A DNA stretch of 64,000 nt, from positions 86,898,777 through 86,962,776 of the forward strand of contig OZ018337.1 of assembly GCA_963969495.1 (NCBI GenBank), given 5' to 3'. The DNA comes from Ceratothoa steindachneri. Its lineage: Eukaryota; Arthropoda; Malacostraca; Isopoda; Cymothoidae. Positions 49,453 through 59,499 of the stretch are shown one piece after another; the stretch's first letter is position 1; every line of letters starts with the position of its first letter. The notes below the pieces were generated by a model that saw only the letters and a program-made list of their open reading frames with translations, did no database searches and was not told the origin of the DNA. The translations under genes and the position numbers were made by a program.

Positions 49453-50930
49453 TATTACGCTGGATTTGCAAAATTTAACTTCGTAACTATTTGTTCCTAA
49501 TGCGATCTTTTATCACGTCTAAAATCTAAATCTGGTATTGAGTATAACGCGATTTGTGTGGATAAAGTTTGATTAAAAGAACTAATTAGTGTAAAGGAGC
49601 AGGGCAAAGGAGCTCAGCGAGCTGAGATGAATTATGATGCATCAAATTTATTCAAAGTAAATTTAGGAAACAAATTAATATAATTAAAATTTACATTTAG
49701 CAGAACATTAGCCTCTTTCGTGCCATTGTGGTTTGGAATAGATTACCTATCTAACGGCCCACTCAGGAAATGAGGTTAGTCCGAACAAGCAAAAAATCCA
49801 GTACCGTTATTAGGGGTTCCTGCCACATAGCTAATTTGCATGTGATCATGTGAAAGATCAAATTATGAACAAATCTTAATTCGATGCGTTGAACATATGT
49901 ATTAATAATGTTAATCAAATACATACATTAATAGCATTCCAATTTAAGATATTTAATTGGTAAGTTGTTAACTGAAAGAAATGTTCGAAATTGGTAATTA
50001 AAAGGGTGCTTACCTGGTCATGAGTGCCATCGTGGTCACACTAATGTTATTAGGTATTTACTTTTTATAATACTTATTTTTTACGTGCATATATTTATAG
50101 CCTAGCCATATGAGTCCATAGAGATCGGGCAGCTGTCCATTTTATTCCTTCCTTAAATCTTTACTTAATCTAATATTTAGAGCAGTAAAATATTTAGAGA
50201 TCCACCACGCCCTTTATTACTTTTTATGCGTTTTGAAAGTTCAAGAATCTTCAAATGCTAAATCGAATTTTTATTTCACCTATAATATACATATATACGA
50301 GTATCATCATTCCACTGCATTTATCTGGAAATAATCAAAGTAATCGAGGTAGCTACTTACTATTTGTTAACTACTCATCATGAAAAACTCAATTATTTCA
50401 ATTTCATTCTCTTTCCTGCCACCTTCCATTTAAGGAAAATTTTACCAAAGAATTATCACTAAACTATTGTTATATAGAAAGATATGAACTCCAAATTCCA
50501 GTGATCACAAGTTAATAAGTTTGGCATGACGCCTCCGTTAAAGTTTGATTATTAAAGTTAGAGACTGGAAAGTTTTCGCCATTTCTCATTCAAAGGTTAT
50601 TCGAACCCAAAGATCTTGTCAGTCAAATTATTCCTTTATCCCAAACGCCATATCAAGTACGCTAAAAGTAATAATACGTATTATATTAGACTGTAGTCTG
50701 CCTTGTGGTCGGTTTCATGAATAAAATGGTCACGCAAGAGCGTGAATTATTATCTACTTTAAAAACTATTGTATCCCTTCATGCTTAGGAACAATGTTAA
50801 GCCCTTGACTGTTATTTCATCTGGGAAAAAATTTCATGTTGAAAGATTTTACCCTTGTTCGTAGAAAAAAAGCTAGAAGTCAAAATATATTTGATGGAAA
50901 CATATACGTAAATAGAGTGGTTGTAGAGAA
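49453..50930. other. A+T-rich intergenic DNA
   Basis: No frame above 60 codons and no recognisable element. Confidence 0.5.
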
Positions 50931-51204
50931 ATGGAATACAATATATTAAGATGGCATGAGATTCAACCAGTTGTTTCTATTGAAAATTTATGCTTGCTGA
51001 ACACAAACCCTACATTCCTTTGATCGTCCGTAAATATACTGTCAGACAACGTCCTAATATCCTATTTTTATAATATTTTTCATTCATTATGAACAATGTG
51101 CATTATAAGCTTAGAATGACTATTTCGTCAACGGTAGGTTAGCTTTTAGGGTCAATTCATTAGACCACCGATCACTTATTATCCAACAAATTTTACTTTT
51201 GGCT
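50931..51204 (+). repeat. dispersed repeat family B, copy 2
   Basis: Partner of 13411-13710 in the same orientation. Confidence 0.6.
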
Positions 51205-51332
51205 TATATAACACATTGCAACCTGATTTGGGGTGTTTTTTGTTTCATATTACCATCATTAATTTAAAGTTGAATCATATTAATTACTTATACTTATTTA
51301 GGCATATTAAAGTATTAAACAATGTAAGCGTT

Positions 51333-51746
51333 TTAATCATTATTAAGAATTGCGATTCCCAACCCTTTCCATTGGTCTGCTTCACTGACTATAAAATGAA
51401 ACTGATATTTTAGGAGTACAACAATCACCGTAAGGCCGGTAGATACGAGTAATAGAAGCCGTATTCTTTGAGTAGGGAAAGGAGGTGAGGATGGTAACCA
51501 CTGCCTTATGCCACATGCTTCATAGGTGGGAACCATTCGAGCCTCATAGGTGATTGATGCGTGTCGCGTCAGATGACTGAGAATTAAATAGCTCTTTGGT
51601 AGGTTCAATGGAAAATATAGTGATGTGTTTTGCACTAAGGAGGAGGAGATGGAAGAGATGGAAATTGGCGGTATGTGTGATTTCTTATTTTGCTGAAAAT
51701 ACGTGCGGGTCTGCATCAAAGTTGACGCACAATCAAACAACAACAA
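51333..51746 (-). CDS. unassigned open frame, 137 codons
   Basis: An uninterrupted minus-strand frame in a stretch of moderate G+C. It is serine-rich in the first half and has a hydrophobic run LLLLVSTGLTVIVVLL (about residues 96-111) that could be a membrane segment. No family is recognised. The first ATG is taken as the start without support. It may be chance or part of an unknown repeat. Confidence 0.2.
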   Translation of the reverse strand: MLLFDCASTLMQTRTYFQQNKKSHIPPISISSISSSLVQNTSLYFPLNLPKSYLILSHLTRHASITYEARMVPTYEACGIRQWLPSSPPFPTQRIRLLLLVSTGLTVIVVLLKYQFHFIVSEADQWKGLGIAILNND

Positions 51747-51749
51747 ATT

Positions 51750-52900
51750 GGTTGTTTCTTTTACCTCAAAATAAAAAAAAATATCTTTTTCATCTCTATT
51801 GCTGCCTTAGCAGGAAGCTTACCATAACCCAGCGCTGAGAAAAGGCAACCTAGTATTCATATTTTCTTAATAATCACTTAGTAAATTCGAAATAACATTG
51901 TTTAAATATGGAAATCTTGCTAGAAATGATGAATTAGGAGTAAAAGGTGATGTATGTGCCGATTTCCCGATGTTTGGATTCTTGTTCGGTAGACAAGTAA
52001 AGCAGATGCTTGCACCCGGAATCCTGGCGATGAAAATAAGAGTAGGTCAGAAAAAGCTTTCCCTGTACTCAAGAACGTTGCTGATGGGTTTATATACAAA
52101 AACAAAGCGGAGGATTTTTTCTAAGGCTCTTTTTAAAATCTTTTTCAAAGCTTCAGCTGGATGCGATAGACCTTGTCATTGAATTTCACTCGATAGACAT
52201 TGTCTCTGAATTTCACTCTTTGCGCACCAATAAAGAATTCTTTTGACCGAATCTTGGAGGTGTGTCGGAGGATTATTCGGGATTGTGTTATGAGAACATA
52301 GAGTTGGTGAATAACCATGGTCAGGGAAGATGTGATAAAGAGATGATTGGTGGCTACGTATGGAACCTGGTTCAGGAAAAATATCACAGATGACAGTCCA
52401 TTGTTTCCTTCTGAGCTTAGTGATGTTTTTAATTTTTCGATCTACCCTCAAAATTATATATTGTAGCAGACGGAACGACCAGCGACTGGAGCCATAAAAG
52501 TTTTTCGAGGCGAACATACAAAATAGATGAGTAATCTCCCGACTCGGGGGGCGGGGTGAGACGGCCGGGAGGTAGCCTTCAATTTCAGCGTCATGCCTCG
52601 GTGGTAATTCCTCAGGGACCTGGCGGCAATTTCTTAAGGAGTGAAGTCAGAGTGGGGGGGGGAGAGTAACGGCTCGCTTTCTCTCCCGAAGTAATATCTT
52701 AGAAGGTGGGGAAATACTACTATTTTAGCAGATCCCTCTACACTCCTGCCTTTCCAAAGACATTTTTGTAGCACAGATTACCTTGGGTCGAAAAAAATGT
52801 CTACAACTAAGGTCGTCAAGAGGGGAACTTATAAAGCTACAATTTTAATGTTTACCAACAGAGAAAAAAAAAATCATATAACACTACACGCGATTTACAC
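51750..52900. other. mixed intergenic DNA
   Basis: Unrecognised frames at 51898-52182 (plus) and 52176-52517 (minus) occupy opposite strands. 52510-52740 is GC-rich with runs of G. It may be a damaged LTR of the Gypsy copy beside it, but no ends were found. Confidence 0.35.
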
Positions 52901-52924
52901 GAATTTTACTATACACTCAAGTTA

Positions 52925-53480
52925 TTGGAGGGGGTCTTCTTTAGGATTCCTACTCAAGCTATCGGCTAAGCAGTTATCGGTGCCTTAAACATACATGATC
53001 CAAAATTGATACTCCATGAGTAGTAGGTTCCAACGCATTAAACGGCCATTTTGGCTCTCACAGTTTTTTTTAAGTACGTCAGGAGTCTGTCATCACTTTC
53101 GAAAATAAATTCTTTACCTATAAGATACATCCTAAACTCACAAATAGACCACACTATGGCTAACGCTTTAAGCTCTATGGTGGAATACGGATTTTTGCTA
53201 TGGGACAGCTTCCTACTAGCATGTCCTACAGAATATCCCACTCCATCGTCATCATATGAATGAGAGCACAACCTAGGCCATCCTGGGAGGCATCGGTACA
53301 AACCCCCAAAGTTTTATAGGATTCGGTAATCTCAAAATAGGGCAGAGATTAGTTTGTCCTTTAACTGTTGGAGGCGATCTTCCGCGGCAGGGGTCCAATT
53401 GACTGGATCCGTGGGTGTTTTCTTAAGCATGTCGTTAGTGGTGAGATTGAGGTTTACTTCCAAGTCGGAGTTAGGTTCCG
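52925..53480 (-). pseudogene. Gypsy reverse-transcriptase end and RNase H remnant
   Basis: The minus strand reads, in order, DMLKKTPTDPVNWTPAAEDR (the linker after the RT thumb, within 53332-53480), then in a second frame GVCTDASQDGLGCALIH (the first RNase-H strand with its catalytic Asp, about 53290). A third frame (53038-53301) gives VGHASRKLSHSKNPYSTIEL, KALAIVWSICEFRMYLIG and SDDRLLTYLKK (the TDHRPL motif). Finally TDNCLADSLSRNP at about 52930-52965 is the VADALSR end. Three frames are needed, so it is dead. The family match is clear, although the exact Gypsy lineage is not assigned. Confidence 0.82.
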
Positions 53481-53539
53481 CTTGGGGGGGAAGGAAGAGA
53501 CGGCACGGGATACTCACAGTCTGCTTCTACGCACACCGT

Positions 53540-53788
53540 TTAGACCAGACACAAGGGTTCAGCGGGATAGGAGTCGCCCTCGCTTGACGATGGACGAATG
53601 GGCCCCATTAGGTCGATTGAGACCCGGGCGAAGGGCTTGGCTACTATCGAGGTCTTTTGAAAGGGGGCAGGGGCTACAAGCCCTTTGAAGGTGACCTTCT
53701 GGCAAAGGTCACAGGACTTGCAGAAGTCAATAATTTCTTTGGCCGCGCATGGCCAAAAGAAATATTTGAAAACTCGCTGTGCCGTATT
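53540..53788 (-). pseudogene. Gypsy integrase N-terminal fragment, out of normal order
   Basis: The minus frame gives FKYFFWPCAAKEIIDFCKSC then DLCQK, which is the integrase zinc-finger end with its SCxxC cysteines. It continues to AKPFARVSIDLMGPI, containing the first catalytic Asp of the integrase core. The histidine pair and the rest of the core are missing. In intact Gypsy elements integrase follows RNase H. Here it lies upstream of the RT/RNase-H piece on the same strand, so two copies or a rearrangement are joined near 53455-53540. Confidence 0.75.
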
Positions 53789-53790
53789 GT

Positions 53791-54464
53791 TATAAACAAA
53801 ATTAAAAGATTGTGGTGAATAATTTATTAAATTGTTTCAAAAAGAGGAAAGGATAGATCACTAGGGCTTCTTTAACAGGTGACATCAGAGAGTTTGACAA
53901 GTGGATATTATCTTAGATGATTTAAGAACTAGAAGTGAAGGAATACACGAAAGAAATAAAAATAAAAGGATAAACGTTTTGTACATGATTACTCTATTTA
54001 GTTAAATAAGAAGTAAAAAAAAAACAATTTAGTCTGCAATATTTGCTGTATAGCTGAGAATAATATTCATTTATTAAAAATAAAATACAGAAAAATTCCT
54101 TTTATACATTTGTCGAGATAAGGTTCCGACAAATATCAGGAATTACCTCCTTAGACGAAAGAAGTTATCAAAGACTTAATTAAAAAAAAAGGGATTGAGG
54201 GATTAAAATCAAAGAACCAATTCTTCTTTGATTGATGTTTTTAAAGTTTCGTGAAATTTTTTTTGTAAAATTGACTAGATTTTTATTCTCATTTTGAAAT
54301 GTGAGTAATGTTAATCCGATTATAAATTGCCTTTCAGCTTATCAGTGAAGGAATCTTTTACGGAAAAATGTATATAATATCAGTTGCCACGGTAAAGATG
54401 CTCTTTTTATTGCAGTTAAGCTAGTATATATGTGTTTGCTGGTAGTAATTCGGAAATTTTATTG
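53791..54464. other. A+T-rich intergenic DNA
   Basis: Nothing recognisable between the Gypsy remnant and the hAT target duplication. Confidence 0.5.
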
Positions 54465-54472
54465 GTTTAAAG
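54465..54472. repeat. 8-bp target-site duplication, left (GTTTAAAG)
   Basis: Identical to 57649-57656; eight base pairs is the hAT superfamily size. Confidence 0.9.
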
Positions 54473-54489
54473 CAGAGTTTCCCAAATGG
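54473..54489 (+). repeat. hAT left terminal inverted repeat
   Basis: CAGAGTTTCCCAAATGG. About 10 of 17 bases match the inverted right end. Confidence 0.75.
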
Positions 54490-55042
54490 CGGCCATGGCA
54501 CATCTGAAGGGGACCACATGAAAATTTTAAGCTTTAGAGGGGCCACAGATCCATGATAATTTATGCAGTTGAATTACATTTTTAAAATATTGATACATAT
54601 ATTTTCCCTTTTTTTAAATATTTTATTAGCATAATAGGATTTTTCATTAATCTGTAAGCAAATATTTTGCATCTTACAAGCTTATTCTGTGGTGCACTTT
54701 ATTGTGCGCTTGATCGTCATGCGCCTGGCACCGTTGTTGGCTTGATGAAAATACTTCAGGTGGAACTTTAAATCCTTACAGTAAGTTTATTAAGTGGTTC
54801 GGCGTTATAGTATGTAAGTAGCTTTTATCTGTTCACTAGTTTTTAAAATTATAATAGATAGGTACAAGCACAATAATAGGAGACTTTTATAAGTAAATAA
54901 CTGAGCATTTTTGTTTGTAAGTAAAGTGTGCCATTGCTAGGCTAACACGAAATCATTTTTTTTATCACTTCGGTTTCACTTAGGGCTTATTTACAAGATA
55001 GAATTTAATTTTAGATTCTGATGATTGTACTTATCGTTTTGT

Positions 55043-55103
55043 ATCTGCATTAATTTGAGTAATATATATGTATATATAATATATTCCTTAAATTAATGCA
55101 GAT
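55043..55103. repeat. A+T-rich hairpin inside the hAT 5' region
   Basis: ATCTGCATTAATTTGAG and ATCTGCATTAATTTAAG face each other across an AT-rich loop, giving a stem of more than 14 bp. Confidence 0.65.
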
Positions 55104-55171
55104 CTACCCCCCTGAGGGAGTACATTTCTGCTCTTTTGCATTGAGGTACAGGTACAGAGTACTAGGATGTA

Positions 55172-55377
55172 CAATCAACAACGAAAATTTCAGACATGTC
55201 CAATTAATAAAACGCTCGTAAAAATAGTTGCATTGTTTTCCGTTTCTTTTTTTGGTGTCAAATATTTACCATCAAGGGCAAGTATTTAGCACAAAAAAGG
55301 AAAACAAAATTTTCAATGCAGCTATTTTATGAGCGTTTCTATTAATTGGACATGTCTGAAATTTTCGTGGCCGACTG
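55172..55377. mobile_element. nested MITE, about 206 bp, TA-flanked, inside the hAT
   Basis: Arms of about 90 bases are inverted copies. The left arm contains CGAAAATTTCAGACATGTCC and AATTAAT, and the right arm the same blocks inverted. The right end reads CAGTCGGCCACG inward, similar to Tc1-type ends. TA flanks both sides (55170-55171 and 55378-55379). It sits upstream of the transposase frame, so it inserted after the hAT. Confidence 0.82.
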
Positions 55378-55575
55378 TAATAGGAGTTGGTGTTAGGCAC
55401 AGATTCAGTGCTCTGCACAGGGGATGGAGGTTGTTTCTGGGTCTTTTCTCAGAAATATTCTTTCTTTTTTTGCCGCTGAGATAAGCACCTTTTATTGTGT
55501 TGCGGTGAGCTTTGGCTCTAAAATGTAATATATATATCATTAATAAAATTAAAATTTCTTCTGCACAGATTACCC

Positions 55576-57343
55576 ATGGCTACGGCCAAGAAGAAAAAAT
55601 GTCGACAATACTTTACTCCAGTGAGTATTTAGCTTATGGTTTTATACATTCACCAGACAATATAACACAGCCCTTGTGTCTTTTAAGTATGGCTACACTT
55701 TCTAATGATAGTATGCGACAAAGTAAGCTTAAAATACATTTGGAGAATAAGCACAAGGACAAAAAAGACAAAACATTAGATTACTTTAAAAAGCTGCGGG
55801 ATGATTCTGAATCAAGGAGCACTATTAAAGATATATTTAGCAAAACAGCGGCAAAACTAGACAAAGGTTTAATTGCATCTTATGAGATTCCAAAGCTAAA
55901 GGTGAAATCGGCAAAACCTCATACTATTGAAGAATTTATTTTGCCTTCGGTATCTGTGGTTATTTCAACTGTCATGCAACAAAATCACTGAAGTCATTCC
56001 GGTGAGCAACAATACAGTATCAAGACGTATTGAAGAAATGGCAAAGGATGAAGAGGAAAAACTCGTTAAACATTTACAAGTAAAGACCTTTCACTTACAA
56101 ATTGATGAAACGTTATTACGTGATAACGAAACCCTTGTCATGGCGTATGTTAGGGTTTGGGATAAATATCAACTCATAGAAGAAAAGCTTTTTTCTCCCA
56201 CCAGTGTGACAGATACTAAAGGTGAAACAATTTTCAAAGAAGTAGGGACCTATTTCAAAGTAAATGATATTCTACTTGGGAATATTATGGCTTGTGCAAT
56301 TGATGGACCCGCAGCTATGGTAAGAAGATATAGGGGATTTATTGCACATTTAAAACAGGCTGTACCTAAAATCTTTTGCATACACTGTGTGGTCCACCGT
56401 CAACGTCTGATTAAAAAAAACCTAGAAAGATGTCTGAAAAATTTACTTGATAGTGTAATCAAGACAGTCAACCTTATCAAGTCAAATCCACTTTAAGAGC
56501 GTCTTTTCCGACAACTCTGTGCTTCGAATGAAAAAGGGTTTGAGCGCCTACTTTTGCATACAGAGGTGCGATGGCTTTCTAATCGCAATTGTCTGAATCA
56601 CTTCATTGCACAACACCAGTTGTGTTATTTCGGGTTAGGAAGCAGCTTGGAGTAAGAATCATTGCTGCCAAATGTGACATATTCTACCTTAGAGATATAT
56701 TTGAAAAGCTAAATATCTTGAACAAACAGCTACTAGGTAAAAATGCAAATGCAAATATTTTAACTTGCAAAGAGTCTCTTTGTGCTTTATGGGAAAAATT
56801 ATGCTGTTCAAGACAAATATGTGGCGAAAAGAGTTGATACAGTTTCCAACCCTCCGCACTATAAAGAGTGAGCTGAAAGAAGATGATATTTTAGCATACA
56901 TTGATCATTTGGAGAAATTGCATAGGGATATGGAAGTTAGGTTCAAGAGATCTTCTACAACTGTACATTCCAGGTTAGGTGGTAGACCCATTTGGAATTA
57001 ATGCAGCTGATGTTAATATCAGATTACAAGAAAGCTTCATTGAGTTACAGAGTGATCAAATTTTCTGGCTAGATTTAAGCATGGTGTCAGGAACTTATGG
57101 AAAAGTCATGAAATTGCTATGGAATGCCCTTTGCTTTGGGACGAAGTAAAATTATATTCTATTGCTTTTCCTACTTTTTATCTGGTTAAGCCTGGTTTTA
57201 GTAAAGTATCACACCTCCTATCAAAAGCTCGCAGCCGCTTAGAAATAGTAAGAAGAGGTGATCTTCGTCTGTCTCTAACAACTATAGACCATGCTGATAT
57301 TGAAAAACTATTGAACCTGCATGAAGCACAAGGATTGCATTGA
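55576..57343 (+). pseudogene. hAT transposase with BED finger (ZBED5-like), frameshifted
   Basis: The start MATAKKKKCRQYF (55576) leads, after a frameshift near 55620, to a BED-type zinc finger. The finger reads EYLAYGF..QPLCLLS..SKLKIHLENKH, in which the second zinc-binding Cys is Ser. After another shift near 55983 the hAT catalytic region follows: VSNNTVSRRIEEM, QIDET (first Asp), ACAIDGPAAM (second Asp), IHCVVHRQ. A stop at 56494-56496 interrupts it before ERLFRQLC..LLLHTEVRWLS. Later pieces (IFEKLNILNKQLLGKN; HLEKLHRDMEVRFK) precede the C-terminal dimerisation motif IAFPTFYLVKPGFSKVSHLL and LEIVRRGDLRL, ending at 57343. At least four shifts or stops make it inactive. The family order matches ZBED5/SCAND3-type hAT proteins by recall. 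Confidence 0.9.
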
Positions 57344-57631
57344 ATGAATAAAGAGTTGATGATATATTTATTTCCTTTTGCTAAAGGATTTTATTTTTGG
57401 TAAGACTAATTATTTATTTTAAAAGAGTATTACATTTTGTTAACCAATGTTTAATTTTTGCTATGTTTATAGTCCTATATATGTGACGAATATAATTGTA
57501 CCCGAATACAAATAGCTGTTTTAATATCTTTTATCCTTTAAAGTAGAGTTAAACTGCATATTACTTACAGAAAATAATGAGTCTGGGCCACAGGAGAAAA
57601 ATAAGGTTCCTAAGGGGGCCATAAGCAAAAA

Positions 57632-57648
57632 TCGGTTAGGAACCATTG
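57632..57648 (-). repeat. hAT right terminal inverted repeat
   Basis: Reads inward CAATGGTTCCTAACCGA. Confidence 0.75.
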
Positions 57649-57656
57649 GTTTAAAG
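57649..57656. repeat. 8-bp target-site duplication, right (GTTTAAAG)
   Basis: Identical to 54465-54472. Confidence 0.9.
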
Positions 57657-58500
57657 GAAAAAAGTAAGTTTGATATTCATAATTGATTATGGTTTTGCAG
57701 AAATTGTTATTTTATTAATAAAATTGTGAGTCCGGTAGTCTTAATATTTTTACCTTCTTTATTTCTCCAATTATATATTTATTATTAACATGGAGCAAAA
57801 AAGATGAAGGTCTCATATAATTCAATCAGAAAATATTAAATCTCTTCTTATTTAATGTGTAAATAGGGAAAATTTTCCATAATTTTCCATCTCTCCCTTC
57901 TTTTATTAGTTCTTGGCCCGTATGACAAATAACAAACTATAAGAAATTCTCTTGAACTACTTAGGGATTTCGCAACCACTAATTGCTTTTTATTCAACAT
58001 AGACCAGCGCGTGGTCTACCAAATAAGGTTGAAACACCAATATTGTCATTAAATGTGAAAATCAATTAGTCAATTTTCCTATTCATTGCACAAAATCTAT
58101 TTTTTCTAAGTGAATTGCAAATATTTTCCCAATATTTCTGTAAACAGTGAACAATATTTCTAATATTTTAGCCTCTAAAGTATAAGGGTGGTAAGCAACA
58201 GAGGGCTATTACAGGCCCAATTCTGTTTTTCGAATGGCATCCTCTCTCCAAGTTGCAAATCACGTAAGAAATTTCAGTCCGAGAGAAATATTGTTAGTTC
58301 TTTAATCAACTCGAGGGATTATTGGGAGAGCTTTATGTACCAATTTAAAAAAAGATGGTTAGTCTCAATATTTAATTCCACTTCCCTTTCTCTCCTACCT
58401 TTCCAAATCTGCTTCCTAAAACGATCAATGAAAGAGGATGTCGTTTAATTCAGTAGTTTATTATGCGGAAGGACCAGGAGTGTCAAGGTATATAAGAGAA
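57657..58500. other. A+T-rich DNA with an unassigned 86-codon frame
   Basis: The plus frame 58188-58448 is not recognised with confidence. The text RSVKVYKRM just after it (about 58475) loosely resembles the VRSVKV end of BEL/Pao pol, so part of an older BEL copy may lie here. Confidence 0.35.
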
Positions 58501-58519
58501 TGTAATCCTTAATACTTTA

Positions 58520-59120
58520 TTGCATGAGCTCTGGTGCAGTGCATTTTCAAAACTGTTCATTATACTTATGTCTGTGGAGGAATATGTAATAGCATTTGTT
58601 AGATTTAATAATAAATATAGTCTGTCTAGAATTTTGTATTCAGACAATTTAAAATGCTTTACATATAATACATCATCAATATCAAATAACTTCTGGTCTC
58701 TTTCTGGAGAAATTCCATGAAAATAATCTTGTTCATAAAACTAGCCCAGCTTACTCGCTTTGGTTCGGTGCAAGCTGAGAGAGGTTAATGAAAACTATTA
58801 AGCCGTCTATTTACAAAACTTTTGGCATATCTAATATACAAGAGTTTAATTTTGTTACCTCCTTGTCAGATATCCAACTTGCAATCAAAAATAGGCCCTT
58901 AACATATCTTGACAAAGCCAAAACTGTGGAAGTTATTACTCCTACTCATTTAATTTTGTCTGTGCCTTCTTTTCCTTCTCTAATAATTTCAGAAGAATAT
59001 GCTAATTGTGATGGTTATGATGAGGATATTAAACAGAGTTATTTAAATTCTTTAGAAATTAGAGATGTTTTACTTTGGAAATCCAAATGGAATGTTATAA
59101 CATCTATTTACTCTCATTGA
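58520..59120 (+). pseudogene. BEL/Pao retrotransposon integrase, C-terminal half
   Basis: The first frame (58520-58720) gives EEYVIAFVRFNNKYSLSRIL and YSDN, matching the integrase core strand with its second catalytic Asp (..IYSDNAKTF). A shift and a stop follow. The region near 58760-58790 reads SLWFGAS, stop, ERLMKT (the GGFWERLVR motif). The second frame (58788-59120) continues with IKPSIYKTFG, AIKNRPLTYL (..LNSRPLTY), TPTHLI and LYSH end, typical of BEL/Pao. Reverse transcriptase and LTRs were not found nearby. It is inactive. Confidence 0.78.
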
Positions 59121-59499
59121 GAAAAGAACATAGAGATTTATTTTGTATACATAAATAATCAGCATTCTACCTAAATTCAAACTTTCGCAAATAAGCTAAG
59201 TTGATCTCATTCAGTATGCCACTAAACTAAGACGACTATGGAATTTAGGGAAAATTACCCTAGTATCAAGTTTTCCCAAACCTTTTTTTCTCTTATTTCC
59301 TTGATTGTTATTAATACTAGATTGCGCGCTGATTCTATCTATCTTCTTACTTTTTCACGCCATTGACAGTTCGAAAGATATAACAAATTATCCTAATATA
59401 ATGAAATGTATAGGGTGCGAAGAAAGCACACTTATATTTGTCGCTAATTTATATATTTTCTTTTTCAGGTTTATATGATAAATAGTGACTTTCTTGATT

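Larger units (their letters stand above)
54473..57648 (+). mobile_element. hAT-superfamily DNA transposon (ZBED5/Buster-like), complete ends
   Basis: 3176 bp bounded by a perfect 8-bp target duplication. The left end is CAGAGTTTCCCAAATGG and the inverted right end CAATGGTTCCTAACCGA, the usual hAT pattern CA..G.TTCC.AA. GGGGCCA-type subterminal motifs occur near both ends. The element carries one decayed transposase gene on the plus strand and a later nested MITE. Because the duplication is intact, both ends are reliable although the gene is dead. Confidence 0.93.
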
